Notes: generated by a model from the letters alone, not told the origin. Positions 1 to 5,146 are shown, counted from the first letter of the stretch. The stretch is DNA of 5,146 bases from a bacterium (GCA_021788675.1 JAJYKI010000058.1:1-5146); one strand, 5' to 3'. Numbers and translations: made by a program.

Positions 1-1
1 C

Positions 2-3000
2 CAAACGGGTGCTGCCATGGTAGAATATGCGCAAACTACTGCATCGGGAGGGTTTACTACTATCTCAACATGTCCAACAGGATGGACTCTATATAGCAGT
101 ACGTGGTGTTATAGTACGTCAGACTTACCCGACGCTCAACAGTACGATTATTCCTTAGAATATAACGGCTATATTTATGAAATTGGGGGATATTCGATTG
201 CATATGATGCACAGACTGAAGTCTATTATGCTGCACTTAGTTCTAATGGGTCAGTTGGCACTTGGATTCAAACAGTTAGTTTGCCAATGTCTTTAAGTTA
301 CACATCTGCAGTCGAATATTCCGGCTATGTTTACATAACTCCATGTTTCGCTGGTTCTGTGACCAATAATACATGGGTTATTTACACAAAAATCAGCTCA
401 TCCGGTGGTTTGGGATATATGCCAAGCAGTTATGAATCCGATTCATCATACAACTGGTTTTACTCAAGTACCGGAATCCCCGTAGCCGAAAACAATGCTA
501 CTTCAGTAGTATATGACGGATACATCTATTTACTTGGTGGAACTACGGGTTCATATTTAAGTGAAGTAGACTTTGCGCCGCTAAATTCTAGTGGCGGCTT
601 TGGATCGCAGTCGAGCTGTCCATCGGCTAGCTGGACGCTATACAACAATACATGGTGCGATGATGCCTCAGGACTACCGGCAGTGGTTAACGATGCGTCG
701 TCTGTCATATACAATGGATTTGTATATGTTATAGGCGGACTCAATGTATCGTCTACTGCAACGCAAATAGTAGAATATGCACCCTTAAGTTCCACAGGCG
801 GATTTGGATCGCAGTCGAGTTGTCCATCGGCCAGCTGGACGCTATACAACAATACATGGTGCGTTAATTCGTCCGGCCTGCCAATAGCTTTATACACTCA
901 AAATTCAGTTGTATACAATGGATATATTTATGTTATAGGTGGGTATACTAGCTCGGCTGCTGCAAGTTCAGGCGTTTACTATGCTCCTCTAGGTAGTAAT
1001 GGTGCCTTTGGGACTCAAAGCAGTTGTCCTAGCGGCTGGACATTATATAGTAATACTTGGTGTAATAATACAACTTCGCTCACTGCCGTAGATAGCGCAT
1101 CGTCGGTGGTTTATAACGGTTTCATATATGTTCTTGGCGGCTTAAATAGTTCCGGTGTTGGTGTAACCACAGTGCAATATGCACAAATACTATCGAATGG
1201 TTCTGTTGGGGCTTGGGGTGTAACTACTAGCTTAACTACAGCCAATTACTACTTAACATCAATCGCTTACAATGGTTATGTATACGAAATTGGCGGAAGT
1301 GGTCAATTGTCGGTTTATTTCGCTCCAATAAATTCTGATGGAACATTAGGTTCATGGCAATCAACCACAAGCTTGAGTACTGCCGGGCAATCAGCAACCT
1401 CAGATGTTTATAACGGTTTCATATATGTTCTTGGAGGATATAATGGATCCGTAGTATCCGACGCTAATTATGCGCAAATATCTGGCTCTGGCTTCTTTAC
1501 TCCGTGGACAACTACGTCGGCTCTCGTATCGGACACAGTCGGAAAAGGAAGATCCGCAGTCACATATGGACCTGCTGTTCAAAACTCTACCGCGGTGACA
1601 TATAACGGCTATATTTATAATATCGGAGGTAGCACTAACTCAGTTTCTCCAAGCGCATATTCTCCAGGTATTGAGTATGCATCTATATCAAGTAACGGAA
1701 CTCTTGGAACATGGACTACTACTACAAGTTTACCTACTGGATTGGCGGGTTCCGCAGCTTTTGCATATAATAATTATTTATATGTGTTCAATGGCACGAC
1801 TGCTGAGTATGTTTCAATATCCAGTACCGGAGCTTTAGGAACTACCTGGACCACAACAACAAGCCCTCCAATATCAGATAATGATGAGGTGGAGTACAAC
1901 GGATATGTGTACTTAACATCTACGACCTCGTCCTATTATATATCTATTACAAGCACTGGAGCGTTAGGTGCTACATGGATCTCGGCTGCTAGTATTCCGA
2001 TAGGTGTAATTGGATCTAATTCAGTAGTTTACGGTAATTACATTTATGATATAGGTGCTACGTCAACCACTGTTAATGGTGCTACCGTAGAATATGCCTC
2101 ACTGAACGCTAATGGGGGCTTTAATTCTCTAACTAGTACATCCTGCCCAAGTGCGGCGGGCTGGACTTTAGGAACTTCTAGTACATGGTGTTATAGCTCA
2201 ACAAATATGCCCATCGCACTATACTACGCAACAGCCGTTGCATCTGGCGGCTACATATACGAAATAACAGGTTGTACGTATGACAATACATGCAATAATT
2301 CTGTTTTAGTAGACGGTAATGAGTATACATATTACGCACCGATAAATTCAAACGGTTCTTTAGGTAGCTGGACTGAATCCTCAGCAATGAATTTGGTATA
2401 TGATGACGCAGCGTCCGTTGTGTGGAACAATTATATTTACGAGGTTGGCGGAGTTTACTTATACGATGCGCTTGAAACTTCCAGTGTCGAATACGTACAA
2501 ACAAATAATATAGGTATTGGAAATACGGGAGCTTTTGCTACATCAGCAAATTCTTTATTAAGCATAACGTCATATGGCTCGTCTGTTACCTACAGCGGAT
2601 ACATTTACGAACTTGGGGGCTACGACTATTCGACCGGGGCTTATTCAAGTTCTGTATCATACTCTAGTATAGGATCTGGAGGCGTTCCAGGGGCTTGGAA
2701 TTCAACTACTGGCTTATATGCTCCCAATGATGATTCTGCCGCTATAGTATACAACGGAATTGTTTATGAATTTGGTGGCTTTAACGGCTCATCTGCAAAT
2801 TCAACGGTTCAGTATGCTTATCTTAGTCAAAGTGGTGGATTAAAAACGCAGACAAGTGCAACTTGTTCGGCTGCTGCAGGATGGACGTTGGATTCTTCAA
2901 GCACATGGTGTTATGACACAACAAGCCTACCAACGTTAACAGACCTGGACACTGCTGTTACATATAACGGATACGTATACGTAATAGGGGGTAATAATGG

Positions 3001-4027
3001 CTCGGCGAATATTCAGTACGTAGAGTACGCAAAACTTAGTAGTAGTGGAGGATTCAAAACACAAACCTGTAGCCAAACCGGCTGGAGCCTAGATGCCTCA
3101 GGCATTTGGTGTTATGACTCTACTAGTTTGCCCTTGGCTTTGAAAGACTCTAGCTCTGTTGTGTATGACGGCATCATTTATGAGATTGGAGGATATAATG
3201 GAACTGCGTCGGTCAGTAATGTTTACTATGTCCCGATTAATTCGGATGGATCAGTCGGATCATGGATTGGAACTAATAGTTTAAGTGTAGCAACAAGTGC
3301 GGCAACATCAGTTGCATATAACGGATTTATGTATGAAATTGGTGGAAATACAACTAGCGCCACAGCCGGAGTTGAGTATGCACAAATAAGCGCTAGCGGA
3401 CAATTAGGGGCCTGGATTAGTAGTACTAATAGCTTGCCGACTGCAGACGCGTATGCTTCGTCAGTAGTGAATAATGGGTATGTATACGAAATAGGTGGAT
3501 ACAGCGGTTCGGCTTCTCTAGGAGGAGTTTATTACGCACCTTTTGATACGGTTCCTCAAGTTGGACAGTATTCTGTTCTTGTTAATATTGGCTATGGCAA
3601 CGACGTAACGCCAACTTCAATCATCGTCAACGGTAACAATACCGGCAATCCCGGTGTTGGTGGTAATGGCGGAATTGGAACCGGTGGTATACAGGTTTCA
3701 TATACTAGTGCTTCCACTACTTGTACGACTTTCAGTGCAGAGAAATACGTTAATTTTGTCGATGACGAGCTGACCAATCCTTTTAATATGGCGATTACAA
3801 ATGACGGTTGTGGTAACACTACGGCTGTTGGTGAATATGTGTTTGTAAGATTCACTCTCGACGATACCCAGACTGCCACTTTCCCAGACATAAACGGTAA
3901 CCATACTACTATTACCGGCTTTAATATCTTTTATCATCCGGCCAGTAGCATGCGCCTAAGAGGTGGTGCGACCTTTAGTAACGGTTCATTGCAAAGCCTG
4001 GACGCGCCACCTACGCCGGTTCAATAA
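2..4027 (+). CDS. Giant kelch-like beta-propeller repeat protein, probably secreted or surface-exposed (5'-partial)
   Basis: No specific gene is recognised; this is a long protein of kelch-like repeats. The first ATG is at 17, but it sits inside a repeat strand (M-V-E-Y-A-Q matches V-E-Y-A-P elsewhere) and the frame is open to the edge, so the true start is upstream. Residue numbers count that ATG as 1. Twenty blade cores of type Y-N-G-Y-I-Y-x-I-G-G occur between residues about 49 and 1160. Seven have an added Cys-bracketed linker before them. The repeats stop near residue 1175. A Gly/Asn-rich stretch (about 1204-1226) leads into a C-terminal module with two Cys and a basic patch M-R-L-R-G-G. 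The gene ends in TAA at 4025-4027. I count only 7 Lys and 4 Arg in 1336 residues. Kelch-type repeats fold as beta-propellers that bind proteins or glycans; export, adhesion or host contact is inferred from Cys pairs, low charge and Ser/Thr/Asn richness. No catalytic motif or C-terminal membrane anchor is visible. Confidence 0.85.
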   Translation, partial: QTGAAMVEYAQTTASGGFTTISTCPTGWTLYSSTWCYSTSDLPDAQQYDYSLEYNGYIYEIGGYSIAYDAQTEVYYAALSSNGSVGTWIQTVSLPMSLSYTSAVEYSGYVYITPCFAGSVTNNTWVIYTKISSSGGLGYMPSSYESDSSYNWFYSSTGIPVAENNATSVVYDGYIYLLGGTTGSYLSEVDFAPLNSSGGFGSQSSCPSASWTLYNNTWCDDASGLPAVVNDASSVIYNGFVYVIGGLNVSSTATQIVEYAPLSSTGGFGSQSSCPSASWTLYNNTWCVNSSGLPIALYTQNSVVYNGYIYVIGGYTSSAAASSGVYYAPLGSNGAFGTQSSCPSGWTLYSNTWCNNTTSLTAVDSASSVVYNGFIYVLGGLNSSGVGVTTVQYAQILSNGSVGAWGVTTSLTTANYYLTSIAYNGYVYEIGGSGQLSVYFAPINSDGTLGSWQSTTSLSTAGQSATSDVYNGFIYVLGGYNGSVVSDANYAQISGSGFFTPWTTTSALVSDTVGKGRSAVTYGPAVQNSTAVTYNGYIYNIGGSTNSVSPSAYSPGIEYASISSNGTLGTWTTTTSLPTGLAGSAAFAYNNYLYVFNGTTAEYVSISSTGALGTTWTTTTSPPISDNDEVEYNGYVYLTSTTSSYYISITSTGALGATWISAASIPIGVIGSNSVVYGNYIYDIGATSTTVNGATVEYASLNANGGFNSLTSTSCPSAAGWTLGTSSTWCYSSTNMPIALYYATAVASGGYIYEITGCTYDNTCNNSVLVDGNEYTYYAPINSNGSLGSWTESSAMNLVYDDAASVVWNNYIYEVGGVYLYDALETSSVEYVQTNNIGIGNTGAFATSANSLLSITSYGSSVTYSGYIYELGGYDYSTGAYSSSVSYSSIGSGGVPGAWNSTTGLYAPNDDSAAIVYNGIVYEFGGFNGSSANSTVQYAYLSQSGGLKTQTSATCSAAAGWTLDSSSTWCYDTTSLPTLTDLDTAVTYNGYVYVIGGNNGSANIQYVEYAKLSSSGGFKTQTCSQTGWSLDASGIWCYDSTSLPLALKDSSSVVYDGIIYEIGGYNGTASVSNVYYVPINSDGSVGSWIGTNSLSVATSAATSVAYNGFMYEIGGNTTSATAGVEYAQISASGQLGAWISSTNSLPTADAYASSVVNNGYVYEIGGYSGSASLGGVYYAPFDTVPQVGQYSVLVNIGYGNDVTPTSIIVNGNNTGNPGVGGNGGIGTGGIQVSYTSASTTCTTFSAEKYVNFVDDELTNPFNMAITNDGCGNTTAVGEYVFVRFTLDDTQTATFPDINGNHTTITGFNIFYHPASSMRLRGGATFSNGSLQSLDAPPTPVQ
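71..109 (+). other. Cys-bracketed linker 1 before blade 1
   Basis: This linker reads C-P-T-G-W-T-L-Y-S-S-T-W-C, with Cys codons at 71 and 107 (12 residues apart), then leads to a S-D-L-P turn and the blade at 161. Its presence at the left edge, ahead of the first complete blade, shows that the repeat pattern already operates at the window boundary. The paired Cys probably form a local disulfide, which would fit an exported protein; that is inference. Confidence 0.65.
593..659 (+). repeat. 67-bp near-identical duplication, copy 1 (Cys linker between blades 3 and 4)
   Basis: This stretch matches 797-863 at 64 of 67 positions; the three differences are at 598, 616 and 628. The copies are exactly 204 bp (68 codons) apart, one blade unit. 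It encodes G-G-F-G-S-Q-S-S-C-P-S-A-S-W and then T-L-Y-N-N-T-W-C, with Cys codons at 617 and 656. Most other repeat units in the gene have diverged strongly at synonymous sites, so this pair looks recent: either a unit duplication or local gene conversion. Confidence 0.85.
797..863 (+). repeat. 67-bp near-identical duplication, copy 2 (Cys linker between blades 4 and 5)
   Basis: Second copy of the 593-659 sequence, with Cys codons at 821 and 860. The encoded peptide is identical to copy 1 through the second Cys; the three base differences are silent (GGC/GGA, AGC/AGT and GCT/GCC). The sequences diverge immediately after the second Cys codon (D-D-A-S-G-L-P against V-N-S-S-G-L-P). Confidence 0.85.
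1025..1063 (+). other. Cys-bracketed linker 4 (between blades 5 and 6)
   Basis: Reads C-P-S-G-W-T-L-Y-S-N-T-W-C with Cys codons at 1025 and 1061, preceded by G-A-F-G-T-Q-S-S as in the two earlier linkers. It closes a run of consecutive linker-bearing units at blades 3-6. The spacing is one residue shorter than in the 67-bp duplicated pair. Confidence 0.65.
1109..1137 (+). repeat. 29-bp exact repeat, copy 1 (blade 6 core)
   Basis: This blade core, Y-N-G-F-I-Y-V-L-G, is identical at nucleotide level to 1406-1434, 297 bp (99 codons) downstream. The intervening blade 7 core at 1268 uses different codons for a related peptide, so the two identical copies are not adjacent units. Confidence 0.75.
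1406..1434 (+). repeat. 29-bp exact repeat, copy 2 (blade 8 core)
   Basis: Exact copy of 1109-1137 encoding the blade 8 core. Outside the repeat the flanks differ, with only the core strand shared. This fits local gene conversion between blades 6 and 8 or a small duplication later interrupted by divergence. Confidence 0.75.
1766..2053 (+). other. Degenerate short blades 10-12
   Basis: Three consecutive units keep the Tyr-rich strand (Y-N-N-Y-L-Y, Y-N-G-Y-V-Y, Y-G-N-Y-I-Y) but lose the double Gly that follows it in most others (V-F-N-G, L-T-S-T, D-I-G-A). The spacings starting at blades 10 and 11 are the shortest in the array, 43 and 45 residues, with very short loops before the next strand. 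Residues such as S-I-S-S-T-G-A-L-G-T-T-W show the second half of the unit is intact. This could be a junction between two propellers or a distinct sub-repeat type. Confidence 0.6.
2144..2191 (+). other. Cys-bracketed linker 5 (between blades 12 and 13)
   Basis: Reads C-P-S-A-A-G-W-T-L-G-T-S-S-T-W-C, with Cys codons at 2144 and 2189 (15 residues apart), the longer version of the linker. It precedes blade 13, which itself carries a second close Cys pair (G-C-T-Y-D-N-T-C), so this region has four Cys within about 50 residues. Confidence 0.65.
2864..2911 (+). other. Cys-bracketed linker 6 (between blades 16 and 17)
   Basis: Reads C-S-A-A-A-G-W-T-L-D-S-S-S-T-W-C with Cys codons at 2864 and 2909. 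The preceding strand is G-G-L-K-T-Q-T, where Lys replaces the Gly seen in linkers 2-4. The Cys positions and W-T-L core remain clear. Confidence 0.65.
3068..3112 (+). other. Cys-bracketed linker 7 (between blades 17 and 18)
   Basis: Reads C-S-Q-T-G-W-S-L-D-A-S-G-I-W-C with Cys codons at 3068 and 3110 (14 residues apart). It is the last linker of the array; blades 19 and 20 follow with plain 51-residue spacing. It is the most divergent of the seven but keeps both Cys and both Trp. Confidence 0.6.
3542..4024 (+). other. Non-repeat C-terminal module of the giant CDS
   Basis: After the last blade strand (Y-Y-A-P, from 3530) the kelch pattern stops. The next part reads S-V-L-V-N-I-G-Y-G-N-D, followed by a Gly/Asn-rich linker at 3626-3691. 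Then comes a beta-rich segment with Cys at T-T-C-T-T-F and N-D-G-C-G-N, and acidic clusters (V-D-D-E-L, T-L-D-D). The end is basic then Pro-rich: S-S-M-R-L-R-G-G, T-F-S-N-G-S-L-Q-S-L-D, A-P-P-T-P-V-Q. There is no LPxTG motif, hydrophobic anchor or late charged tail typical of sortase substrates. Its role is unknown; attachment, secretion or assembly are possible for a terminal module on a repeat protein. Confidence 0.6.
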
Positions 4028-4046
4028 GTTCCTGCAGTATTGCTAA

Positions 4047-4057
4047 TATGTCTCTAT
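4047..4057 (+). repeat. 11-bp direct repeat, copy 1
   Basis: TATGTCTCTAT here recurs exactly at 4106-4116, 59 bp downstream. Both copies are preceded by TGCTA at slightly different distances (one base against three). It could be a duplicated regulator site or a trace of local duplication. Confidence 0.6.
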
Positions 4058-4077
4058 ATAAGATCAGTATCGGTTTT

Positions 4078-4106
4078 TTGCAAATAGTCTAATCTGATGC
4101 TAGACT
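4078..4106 (+). promoter_or_regulatory. Candidate tig promoter giving a near-leaderless transcript
   Basis: TTGCAA at 4078-4083 (4 of 6 to TTGACA) and TAGACT at 4101-4106 (4 of 6 to TATAAT) are separated by the ideal 17 bp. Transcription would begin around 4112-4115, at or just before the ATG. That would explain the missing Shine-Dalgarno sequence. Matches this weak are common by chance in AT-rich DNA. Confidence 0.25.
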
Positions 4107-4107
4107 A
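4085..4107. promoter_or_regulatory. Perfect inverted repeat upstream of tig (operator or 5' hairpin candidate)
   Basis: TAGTCTA at 4085-4091 and TAGACTA at 4101-4107 are perfect reverse complements around a 9-base spacer. The dyad ends seven bases before the tig ATG and encloses the alternative ATG at 4097. It is not followed by a T run, so it is not a terminator. The arms are AT-rich, so an RNA hairpin would be weak; a dimeric repressor site is equally possible. Confidence 0.4.
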
Positions 4108-4116
4108 TGTCTCTAT
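4106..4116 (+). repeat. 11-bp direct repeat, copy 2, overlapping the tig start codon
   Basis: Second copy of TATGTCTCTAT. Its last two bases are the A and T of the tig ATG at 4115. A protein bound here would cover the start of the message or the transcription start; this is inference. Confidence 0.6.
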
Positions 4117-5146
4117 GCAAATAACTACCGAAGCCATCGATAAAACCAAGGTTAAGCTGAATATAAAAGCCGATAGTAATGAATTGAATATCGCTAAGCA
4201 GCAAGCCTTAAAAAATCTGTCAAATAATGTCCGCGTGCCCGGGTTTAGAGCCGGCAACGCTCCGGCTGCAATGGTTGAAAAACAGCTAGATCCGAATGTA
4301 TTAGCCGAGGAAACCCTAAGTCTAGCGGTCAATGCGATTTATTCGACTGCACTAATCCAGGAAAAACTACGCGCCGTTAATAATCCGGAAGTTAATGTGA
4401 CGGCTTTTGTGCCCTACACTCAGCTTGAATTTAGCGCCACGGTTGAGGTTATCGGTAAACTTAAGCTAGGTAAATACAAAGACCTTAAAGTTCCTAAGGA
4501 CATGGTCAAGGTTAGCGCAAAAGAAATAAATGAAGTTATCGAGCGGCTAAGAAACCAGTTGGCATCAAGAAACGAGGTTGAACGAGCGGCCAAATCCGGC
4601 GATGAAGTCGTCTTGGATTTTAATGGCGTTGACGCCAAGACTAAAGAACCTATATCTGGTGCCGACGGCAAGGACTATCCTTTAATTTTAGGTAGCAATA
4701 GTTTCATCCCCGGATTTGAAGATCAATTGATCGGCCTAAAAAAAGGCCAGACTAAAGCTTTCGATATCGTCTTTCCATCCGATTACGGAGTTAAGAGCTT
4801 ACAGAAAAAGAAGGTTAACTTTAGCGTTATTGTAAAAAGCGTCAACGAAAGATCGTTGCCCAAAGTTGATGATGCTATGGCCAAGCTGGTCGGGCCTTTT
4901 AGAAGTCTGGATGAACTTAAGGCCGACATCAAAAAGGAACTGACGGATAATGCGGAGCGTGAAGCACTGTCAAAGCTACAAAACGAGATCTTAGATAAAA
5001 TCGTCAGTGCTTCCAGCGTTGACATCCCGGAAGCATTGATCAAAGAAGAGTCCGAACGGCTGGACCGGGAACAACGTCAAAACGCCGCTTATGCCGGCCT
5101 GACTTGGAAGGAATACCTGGAGCGGGATAACTTAAGCGAAGAATCT
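4115..5146 (+). CDS. tig: Trigger factor, ribosome-associated chaperone (3'-partial)
   Basis: Trigger factor binds the ribosome at the exit tunnel beside L23 and shields nascent chains; its middle domain is an FKBP-type peptidyl-prolyl isomerase. The 344 visible residues begin M-Q-I-T-T-E, like M-Q-V-S-V-E of E. coli. The ribosome-binding domain spans about 1-115, with signature G-F-R-A-G-N-A-P at 43-50. From this start, G-F-R falls at exactly the E. coli positions 43-45, which favours ATG 4115 over the in-frame ATG at 4097 (six residues longer). The FKBP-like domain is about 155-243, including G-D-E-V-V-L-D-F at 162-169 and I-P-G-F-E-D-Q-L at 198-205. The C-terminal chaperone domain begins near 250 and is cut by the window; a typical family length near 430 implies about 90 residues are missing. 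In the signature, Ala and Asn replace the Lys residues found at 46 and 48 in E. coli. The preceding gene ends 87 bp upstream, so tig probably has its own promoter. Confidence 0.95.
   Translation, partial: MQITTEAIDKTKVKLNIKADSNELNIAKQQALKNLSNNVRVPGFRAGNAPAAMVEKQLDPNVLAEETLSLAVNAIYSTALIQEKLRAVNNPEVNVTAFVPYTQLEFSATVEVIGKLKLGKYKDLKVPKDMVKVSAKEINEVIERLRNQLASRNEVERAAKSGDEVVLDFNGVDAKTKEPISGADGKDYPLILGSNSFIPGFEDQLIGLKKGQTKAFDIVFPSDYGVKSLQKKKVNFSVIVKSVNERSLPKVDDAMAKLVGPFRSLDELKADIKKELTDNAEREALSKLQNEILDKIVSASSVDIPEALIKEESERLDREQRQNAAYAGLTWKEYLERDNLSEES

Larger units (their letters stand above)
161..3541 (+). repeat. Array of 20 kelch-like blade repeats within the giant CDS
   Basis: The codon aligned to the first Tyr of each Y-N-G-Y-I-Y core begins at 161, 317, 512, 710, 914, 1112, 1268, 1409, 1601, 1766, 1895, 2030, 2243, 2423, 2591, 2750, 2963, 3164, 3317 and 3470. 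Spacings in residues are 52, 65, 66, 68, 66, 52, 47, 64, 55, 43, 45, 71, 60, 56, 53, 71, 67, 51 and 51. Most units read: hydrophobic pair V-V, then Y-N-G-Y-I-Y, a double Gly, a variable loop, V-x-Y-A-P-(L/I)-x-S-x-G-x-x-G-x-W, and T-T-S-L-P. The double-Gly strand is the kelch hallmark. Propellers normally have 4-8 blades, so 20 units would fold as two to four domains, more if the array continues upstream. The core sequence is seen directly; the propeller fold is inferred from family knowledge. Confidence 0.8.
4028..4114. other. 87-bp intergenic region between the repeat-protein gene and tig
   Basis: AT-rich gap packed with short repeats. TATGTCTCTAT occurs at 4047-4057 and 4106-4116, TGCAAATA at 4079-4086 and 4116-4123, and CAGTAT at 4035-4040 and 4065-4070. 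A T6 run at 4074-4079 lacks a convincing GC stem upstream. No purine-rich Shine-Dalgarno sequence is visible before 4115 or before the alternative in-frame ATG at 4097. Confidence 0.7.

Noticed and set aside
526..897. Minus-strand open frame of 123 codons
   Set aside because: It lies wholly opposite the repeat-protein gene, and its internal duplication mirrors the 67-bp repeat of the plus strand. No recognisable domain or ribosome binding site.
593..1140. CRISPR-like or mobile repeat origin of the near-identical segments
   Set aside because: Copies are in frame, encode the same protein motif and match the blade period, so they are coding repeats and not a CRISPR array or an insertion element.
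2178..2504. Minus-strand open frame of 108 codons
   Set aside because: Antisense to conserved blades 13-14; the translation has no family resemblance and the plus-strand reading is well supported.
3592..3937. Two overlapping minus-strand open frames opposite the C-terminal module
   Set aside because: They overlap each other and the clear plus-strand CDS; the Pro-rich translation is the complement of the Gly/Asn linker.
4031..4080. Rho-independent terminator ending in the T6 run at 4074-4079
   Set aside because: The only stem next to the T run is GAT/ATC of three pairs; no GC-rich hairpin is present, so termination cannot be claimed.
4097..4114. Alternative tig start at ATG 4097 (M-L-D-Y-V-S extension)
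   Set aside because: It lies in the loop of the inverted repeat, has no ribosome binding site, and starting at 4115 places the ribosome-binding signature at the E. coli numbering.
4105..5043. Three minus-strand open frames of 75-86 codons opposite tig
   Set aside because: Ser/Leu-rich translations that are complement shadows of the trigger factor gene; no independent support.

Overview
The window holds two plus-strand protein genes, both cut by the window edges, separated by an 87-bp intergenic gap. I see no RNA genes, mobile elements, CRISPR arrays or convincing minus-strand genes.

Positions 2-4027 are the 3' part of a very large gene for a repetitive, probably exported beta-propeller protein of kelch-like type. 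Twenty copies of a blade core resembling Y-N-G-Y-I-Y-E-I-G-G can be counted. Each is usually followed by a strand like V-E-Y-A-P-L-x-S-x-G-x-x-G-x-W. Spacings fall into classes: mostly about 51-56 residues without an insert, and 66-71 residues where a Cys-bracketed linker (C-P-S-x-W-T-L-Y-x-x-T-W-C type) is inserted; a few are shorter or intermediate. Seven such linkers are present, plus one Cys-less look-alike. The protein is very rich in Ser, Thr, Gly, Tyr and Asn and almost free of Lys and Arg. It ends in a distinct non-repeat C-terminal module of about 160 residues with two Cys and a short basic patch. The frame is open and repeat-like at the window's left edge, so the true start, any signal peptide and probably more blades lie upstream.

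Positions 4028-4114 are the gap before the next gene. It is AT-rich and holds an 11-bp direct repeat, an 8-bp direct repeat and a perfect 7-bp inverted repeat. Both direct repeats run into the start of the downstream gene. A weak promoter-like pair would start transcription almost at the ATG.

Positions 4115-5146 encode the first 344 residues of trigger factor (tig), the ribosome-associated chaperone. The ribosome-binding signature, the FKBP-type domain and the beginning of the C-terminal domain are all readable. The usual last 80-100 residues are beyond the window.

The organism is bacterial, since trigger factor is a bacterial protein. A very large secreted repeat protein beside a divergent trigger factor, with no visible Shine-Dalgarno sequence, would suit a Patescibacteria/CPR lineage such as Saccharibacteria, but that is a low-confidence impression. 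Standard decoding works: neither frame contains an internal TGA. There is no evidence that the two genes work together. The first looks like a surface or secreted binding protein and the second is a housekeeping gene that probably has its own promoter.
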